In this document: piece after piece, positions 44,233-48,045 of the stretch
How positions within the stretch are numbered: position 1 is the first letter of the stretch
Layout of the letters: each line of letters opens with the position of its first letter
Assembly (NCBI GenBank): GCA_012837525.1
Contig: DUQZ01000003.1
Location: 1-48,045, forward strand
DNA from: Clostridiales bacterium
GTDB taxonomy: Bacteria > Bacillota > Clostridia > Christensenellales > Aristaeellaceae
DNA: 48,045 nucleotides
Reading direction: 5' to 3'
Position numbers and translations under genes: made by a program
The notes under the pieces: model-generated
What the model saw: only the letters and a program-made list of their open reading frames with translations
Database searches by the model: none
Told to the model about the DNA's origin: nothing

Positions 44233-45306
44233 ATGGCAGACCGCACAAACGAAATCATCCGCCTGCAAAACCAGATTATTCTGGACATGACCCGGCGCAA
44301 CCTGCTGAAGGTAGGCGATGACCTCTGGGGCCCAATCAGCGAGGACACGGTGGAGTTGACGCCCCCGCCTGGCTACCCGCCGGTACCCGACGCGCTGGGC
44401 GAGGGCGAAACGGAGCAGGAAAAGCAAACGGATGCCCAGGAAAAGCAGGAAGAAGCGCCTCAAAAGGAGGACATGGACACCCTGCTGGCGGAGCTGAACA
44501 GCTATATCGGCCTGGATGTGGTGAAGGCCGAGGTGGAAAGCCTGATCAACCTGGTGAAGGTAAACAAATTGCGCCGTGAGCACGAGCTGCCCACGGAGGA
44601 GCTGTCCCTGCACATGGTGTTCTCCGGCAACCCCGGCACCGGCAAGACGATGATCGCCCGGCTGATGAGCCGCATCTACCACAGCCTGGGCATCCTGTCC
44701 AAGGGCCATCTGGTGGAGGTGGACCGCTCCGGCCTGGTAGCGGGCTATGTAGGCCAGACCGCCATCAAGACCAAGGAAGTGATCGACAAGGCGCTGGGCG
44801 GCGTGCTGTTTATTGATGAGGCCTATGCCCTATCTACCCGCGGGCCGCAGGACTACGGCCAGGAGGCCATTGAAACCCTGCTGAAAAACATGGAGGACCA
44901 CCGGGATGACCTGGTGGTGATTGTGGCCGGCTATGTGAACCTGATGAACGATTTTGTGCACAGCAACCCGGGGCTGCAAAGCCGCTTTAACCGCTTTTTG
45001 TACTTCCCGGATTACTCCGTGGAGGAGATGGCCGCCATCTTTGAGATGCGCTGCAAGAAGGCCGGTTATCAGCTGGATGAGAAGGCTGACGAGGTGCTGC
45101 GCCGCATCATCCGCGAGGAGAGCGAGGACAACATTGGCTTTGGCAACGCGCGCGGCGTGCGCAACCTGTTTGAGCAGGCCATCTCCCGCCAGGCCAACCG
45201 CCTGGCCAAAAAAGACGTGCTGACCCGTGATGAGCTGATGACCCTCACCGCGGAAGATTTGGAAGACGCGCAGGAGGAATTGGACGAGGAAACAGCGGCG
45301 GAATAA
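44233..45306 (+). CDS. AAA+ ATPase of the CbbX/SpoVK type
   Basis: 357 residues. A helical N-terminal segment and a Glu/Gln/Lys-rich linker (about 55-85) precede the ATPase module. The module begins with LNSYIGLDVVKAEVESLINLV, then Walker A FSGNPGTGKTMIARLM, VEVDRSGLVAGYVGQTAIKT with the pore loop, Walker B GGVLFIDEAYAL, sensor 1 VIVAGY and arginine-finger region SRFNRFLYFPDYS. Proteins of this type remodel partner proteins; CbbX acts on Rubisco and SpoVK in sporulation, but no such partner is here. I start at the ATG at 44233, eight bases after GGAG; a GTG at 44224 is possible. Confidence 0.9.
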   Translation: MADRTNEIIRLQNQIILDMTRRNLLKVGDDLWGPISEDTVELTPPPGYPPVPDALGEGETEQEKQTDAQEKQEEAPQKEDMDTLLAELNSYIGLDVVKAEVESLINLVKVNKLRREHELPTEELSLHMVFSGNPGTGKTMIARLMSRIYHSLGILSKGHLVEVDRSGLVAGYVGQTAIKTKEVIDKALGGVLFIDEAYALSTRGPQDYGQEAIETLLKNMEDHRDDLVVIVAGYVNLMNDFVHSNPGLQSRFNRFLYFPDYSVEEMAAIFEMRCKKAGYQLDEKADEVLRRIIREESEDNIGFGNARGVRNLFEQAISRQANRLAKKDVLTRDELMTLTAEDLEDAQEELDEETAAE

Positions 45307-45325
45307 GCCGCTGAGATGATAGAAC

Positions 45326-45361
45326 AAAGCTGCAGCAAGACAATGTTTGCTGCAGCTTTTT
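45326..45361. terminator. Bidirectional terminator between the AAA ATPase and GNAT genes
   Basis: AAAGCTGCAGCAA (45326-45338) and TTGCTGCAGCTTT (45347-45359) are perfect 13-bp arms with T runs suitable for the rightward transcript and a TTTGTTCT on the other strand. Confidence 0.85.
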
Positions 45362-45370
45362 GGCTTTTTA

Positions 45371-45823
45371 TCATGACAGCAGTTTGATAAACACCTCATC
45401 CTCATTTTGCGCGGTATAAGAGGAATCCCTGTGATATCCTTGATGCATGAAAAAATGAGGGGCCGTATCCGTTGTGAGCACCGCTTTATACACGTGATTG
45501 TCACTAAAATAGTTTTCAGCGGCTTGCATCAAGGCGGCGCCATGACCGCTGCGCCGCCAGGCCTTTGCGACCCAAAGTTCACGAACAAAACCGATTTTTT
45601 CCTCAAAGAACCAATTCTTCAATTGATCGATTCTGAATTGGATAAAGCCAATGGTGTCCCCTTCCGGAGATATTCTTACGATACCAATATTGCCTTGTTC
45701 CGTGTTCATTCCAAGAAACAAGCGATCCCAGTTTGCGACCTCAATGTCCAGTTCTGCAAAATACGCTTTAAACGCGTTTTGAAAAATATCGTTTGTAAAA
45801 TCATGAATCAACAGATCCTTCAT
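45371..45823 (-). CDS. GNAT-family N-acetyltransferase
   Basis: 150 residues. The GNAT acetyl-CoA motif appears as VRELWVAKAWRRSGHGAALMQAAENYF, the usual V..(R/Q)..G.G..L helix, preceded by beta strands (IGFIQFRIDQ) and followed by VLTTDTAPHFFMHQGYHRDS. The target, an amine on a small molecule or protein, cannot be told. AAAAAGGAG precedes the ATG. It lies alone between two terminators or promoters. Confidence 0.88.
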   Translation of the reverse strand: MKDLLIHDFTNDIFQNAFKAYFAELDIEVANWDRLFLGMNTEQGNIGIVRISPEGDTIGFIQFRIDQLKNWFFEEKIGFVRELWVAKAWRRSGHGAALMQAAENYFSDNHVYKAVLTTDTAPHFFMHQGYHRDSSYTAQNEDEVFIKLLS

Positions 45824-45915
45824 TGCCTGCTCCTTTTTGACGTTTGACTGGAAAATCCAATTGAAGGGTAGCGTTTATCATATTATATGTTTGTCCTGTT
45901 GCAGCGATGCTTATT

Positions 45916-46389
45916 TTACGGCTGGTTATATTTCCCGTCCTGGTTGGTGGGCGCATCAGTCGGCGCGTTTGTCGCCACTGGCGGGGTGAAGCGCTTGGCC
46001 TGGTCGCTGCGCAGCACAGCCAGGGTTTTTTCGCCCGCGATGCCATCGGCGTCCAGGCCGTTTTGCTGCTGGAACACCTTGACCGCGGCGGCGGTGCCCT
46101 CATAATACTTGCCGTCGATCTCCCCGGTATAATAGCCCAATTCCGTCAGGCGCTCCTGCAGCGCGATGACCTCCGGGCCCACGGAGCCGTAACGGTACAT
46201 GGGCGCCAGCTCCCGAAAGGCCAGGGGTGGCGGCGCCTGGGTGGGCACGGGCGTGGTGGCCGCCAGCACCTCATAATCCCGGTTGACCTGGTTTGCGCGG
46301 ATTAAAAAGAAGAGGCCAATGAGCAGTAAAATAACGACCAGCAGAACCTTCCATCCGCTGATTGACCGCCTGGCTTGCTGGTTGCTCAT
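45916..46389 (-). CDS. Membrane-anchored peptidoglycan-binding protein
   Basis: 157 residues. One N-terminal membrane helix (VLLVVILLLIGLFFLIRA) is followed by a Pro/Thr linker and a PG_binding_1 domain at about 65-127 (YRYGSVGPEVIALQERLTELGYY, then YEGTAAAVKVFQQQNGLDADGIAGEKTLAVL). The tail is Thr/Pro/Asn-rich. It should sit on the outer face of the membrane and bind peptidoglycan. No catalytic domain is fused. The ATG at 46389 with AAGGAGG upstream is preferred to the longer frame, which runs through the promoter and into the divergent HAD gene. Confidence 0.88.
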   Translation of the reverse strand: MSNQQARRSISGWKVLLVVILLLIGLFFLIRANQVNRDYEVLAATTPVPTQAPPPLAFRELAPMYRYGSVGPEVIALQERLTELGYYTGEIDGKYYEGTAAAVKVFQQQNGLDADGIAGEKTLAVLRSDQAKRFTPPVATNAPTDAPTNQDGKYNQP

Positions 46390-46411
46390 ACACCCTCCTT
46401 GCTGTTTACAC

Positions 46412-46440
46412 AGTATAAAACCCCTGTGAAATCCTGTCAA
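46412..46440 (-). promoter_or_regulatory. Promoter of the peptidoglycan-binding protein gene
   Basis: Minus-strand TTGACA (46435-46440), a 17-bp spacer and TATACT (46412-46417), a near-perfect sigma-A promoter. Confidence 0.85.
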
Positions 46441-46451
46441 ACGGCCTGCGT

Positions 46452-46480
46452 TTGATAAGCCGCGCGGGATTTTGTATAAT
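46452..46480 (+). promoter_or_regulatory. Promoter of the HAD phosphatase gene
   Basis: TTGATA (46452-46457), a 17-bp spacer and TATAAT (46475-46480). Its -35 lies 11 bp from the -35 of the divergent promoter. Confidence 0.82.
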
Positions 46481-46504
46481 CCTGTGGTAGAAACAGGAGG
46501 ACGT

Positions 46505-47161
46505 ATGAAGCATTTTATTGTGTTTGATTTGGATGGCACCCTGCTTAACACCCTGCCGGACATCGCCACGGCGATGAACCGCGTGCTGTTCCGCTTTGGC
46601 ATGCCCCAGCACGCCATTGAAAGTTATAAGCAGTTTACCGGCAACGGGGCCAAGGTGCTGACCCAGCGCGCGCTGGCTGGCCAGGAGGAAATGGTGGACC
46701 ACGTCTACCCCGCCTATTTGAACGAGTACGCGCGCAACAGCCGCGTGAAGACCGAGCCGTATGAGGGCATCGTGGATGCGCTGAAGGCGCTGCATGAAAA
46801 AGGCATTGCGCTGATTGTGTACAGCAACAAGGACAACCCGGAAGCGCAGGACGTCATCCGGCATTACTTCCCGGACATCCCCTTCGCGGCCGTGGTGGGC
46901 AGCCTGCCGGATGTGCCGCTGAAACCGGACCCCACCGCGCTGCGTGATTTGTTGTCGGAATTGGAATTGGACCCGGCTGATGGCCTGTACGTGGGCGATA
47001 CCGTGATGGACATGCAATGCGCCAACGCCGTGGGCATCTATGCCGTTGGGGCGCTGTGGGGCTTTCAGAGCAAGGAGGAGCTGGAAGAAGCCAATCCGGC
47101 GGTGCTGATTGAAGCAGTGCCCGACTTGATGCGCGTTGTGAAGGAGCGGTTTGGCGTATAA
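46505..47161 (+). CDS. HAD-family hydrolase, phosphoglycolate phosphatase-like
   Basis: 218 residues. The four HAD motifs are present: nucleophile and acid-base Asp pair in FDLDGTLLNT, Ser in IVYSNKDN, Lys in PLKPDPTAL and the acidic pair in YVGDTVMDMQ. The helical cap between residues 15 and 90 puts it in subfamily I with Gph and PpaX-like phosphatases. The substrate could be phosphoglycolate, a nucleotide or pyrophosphate. The ATG at 46505 has AGGAGG ahead; the longer frame overlaps the -10 box. Confidence 0.92.
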   Translation: MKHFIVFDLDGTLLNTLPDIATAMNRVLFRFGMPQHAIESYKQFTGNGAKVLTQRALAGQEEMVDHVYPAYLNEYARNSRVKTEPYEGIVDALKALHEKGIALIVYSNKDNPEAQDVIRHYFPDIPFAAVVGSLPDVPLKPDPTALRDLLSELELDPADGLYVGDTVMDMQCANAVGIYAVGALWGFQSKEELEEANPAVLIEAVPDLMRVVKERFGV

Positions 47162-47174
47162 ACCGCGAAAAGCG

Positions 47175-47212
47175 AAAAGGATGGCAGCGAATGAGTGAAG
47201 CCATCCTTTTTT
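47175..47212. terminator. Bidirectional terminator between convergent genes
   Basis: AAAAGGATGGC (47175-47185) and GCCATCCTTTT (47200-47210) are 11-bp inverted arms with a T run on the plus strand and A residues on the left for the minus strand. Confidence 0.88.
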
Positions 47213-47227
47213 GATGGGTAAATGTGC

Positions 47228-48045
47228 TTACCTTTGAACCCGACCGGTGCCGCTGCCCTTCATCAGTGCCTCCACCTCGGGTACGGATACGCGGTTGAAA
47301 TCCCCCGGGATGGTGTGCTTGAGACAGCTAGCCGCGACGGCGAACGCCAGCGCGTCCTGCCTGTCATCGTAGTGGTTTAAGCCATAGATCAGCCCGCCGC
47401 AGAAGCTGTCCCCGCCGCCAACGCGGTCCACGATGTCAGAAAGCTCATACGCGCGGCTGAGGTAAAACTGGTTGTCCTCATACAAACAGGCCTGCCAGAT
47501 ATTGCGATCAGCCGTGATGGACTGGCGCAGCGTGATGGCCACGCGCGTCAAATTGGGATAGCGCGCAATGACTGCCTGCGCGATGCGCGAATAGGCATCC
47601 ACATCAATCTGCCCAGCCGCCACATCGTGCGCGCCGGCAGTGATGCCCAGGCTCTTTTGGCAGTCTTCCTCATTGGCGATTAAGGTATCCACATAGGGCA
47701 CCAGCTCCCCCATCACCTCCTGCGCGGTTTTGCCGTACTGCCACAGGTTTTTGCGGTAGTTTAAATCACAGCTGACATGCAGCCCCATCCGCTTGGCGGT
47801 TTGCAGGGCTTCCCTGGTTAAATCTGCCGCAGACTGGCTGATGGCGGGCGTAATGCCGGTGATGTGCAGCCAGTCGGCATCCCCAAAGGCTGCCGCCCAA
47901 TCGATGCTGCCGGGCGCAGCCTGCGCGATGGCGCTGTGCGCGCGGTCGTAGATGACCTTGCTGGGCCGCTGGTTGGAGCCGGTTTCCAGAAAATAAATGC
48001 CCATGCGCTCGCCAGCGCGCGCGATATGCCGGGTATCCACCCCCA
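47228..48045 (-). CDS. kdgK: 2-keto-3-deoxygluconate kinase-like sugar kinase (PfkB family), 5' end beyond the window
   Basis: At least 272 residues; the frame is open at position 48045, so the N-terminus is missing. The visible part has ERMGIYFLETGSNQRPSKVIYDR, the lid and substrate strand of KdgK-like kinases, then LHITGITPAIS, CDLNYRKNLW, IANEEDCQKSLG and the catalytic VDRVGGGDSFCGGLIYGL with the Asp base. It would phosphorylate 2-keto-3-deoxygluconate in pectin or uronate breakdown. The identity rests on the typical YDR and DLNYRKNLW segments; other ketose kinases remain possible. Confidence 0.85.
   Translation of the reverse strand, partial: GVDTRHIARAGERMGIYFLETGSNQRPSKVIYDRAHSAIAQAAPGSIDWAAAFGDADWLHITGITPAISQSAADLTREALQTAKRMGLHVSCDLNYRKNLWQYGKTAQEVMGELVPYVDTLIANEEDCQKSLGITAGAHDVAAGQIDVDAYSRIAQAVIARYPNLTRVAITLRQSITADRNIWQACLYEDNQFYLSRAYELSDIVDRVGGGDSFCGGLIYGLNHYDDRQDALAFAVAASCLKHTIPGDFNRVSVPEVEALMKGSGTGRVQR

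Overview
The window reads as the chromosome of a low-G+C-phylum (Firmicutes/Clostridia-type) anaerobe with a fairly GC-rich genome, possibly near Christensenellales. The evidence is indirect: CIRCE-controlled groESL, a Firmicutes-style L10 leader, RecO with a zinc knuckle, pyruvate phosphate dikinase, two DegV proteins, a DUF4358 lipoprotein, an ECF transporter S component, XpaC/TelA, a CbbX/SpoVK-like AAA ATPase, strong AGGAGG ribosome binding sites and sigma-A promoters. No 16S rRNA is present, so taxonomy stays an inference. There is no prophage, IS transposase, CRISPR array or tRNA gene that I can see.

Layout. 1-1562: what looks like the promoter and leader of a leftward rRNA operon, then rplJ-rplL with promoter, L10 leader, attenuator and terminator, not followed by rpoB. 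1582-1744: first copy of a structured repeat with nested inverted ends. 1743-8918: a fused ABC ATPase/permease with an operator-like dyad, then pcrA-ligA. 9075-14612: a compact six-gene leftward operon (xpaC, telA, lemA-like, TPM protein, phosphodiesterase-type hydrolase, degenerate metallo-beta-lactamase-fold protein). 14886-17477: rightward operon of a C26 amidotransferase-like hydrolase, a metallophosphoesterase, deoD and DUF523. 17516-22087: MFS transporter and a 1095-residue secreted protein made of about 23 cysteine-pair repeats plus a C-terminal domain.

22444-29727: ECF S component, an uncharacterised ART-like protein, a second secreted protein carrying the same C-terminal domain as the 1095-residue protein, HtrA-type protease, DUF4358 lipoprotein, groES-groEL and a small membrane protein. 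29769-37194 (leftward): recO, second repeat copy, degV, SNF2 helicase, ZIP transporter, pyridoxal-kinase-like gene and a second degV. 37359-39108: two secreted cell-wall type proteins (BIG2 plus CHAP-like; SH3 plus zinc ribbon). 39459-48045: ppdK, rluF, an XRE-TPR regulator, AAA ATPase, GNAT acetyltransferase, peptidoglycan-binding protein, HAD phosphatase and a 2-keto-3-deoxygluconate kinase cut by the right edge.

Most of the window is housekeeping. The parts that look least described are (i) the domain shared by the two secreted proteins at 18800-22087 and 23678-24652, (ii) the Cys-pair repeat array, including a tandem 234-bp duplication inside the gene, (iii) the two-copy intergenic repeat whose right end supplies the TAA stop codon of the neighbouring leftward gene in both places, and (iv) the six-gene envelope operon that ends in a hydrolase pair, one of which has lost most of its metal-binding motif.
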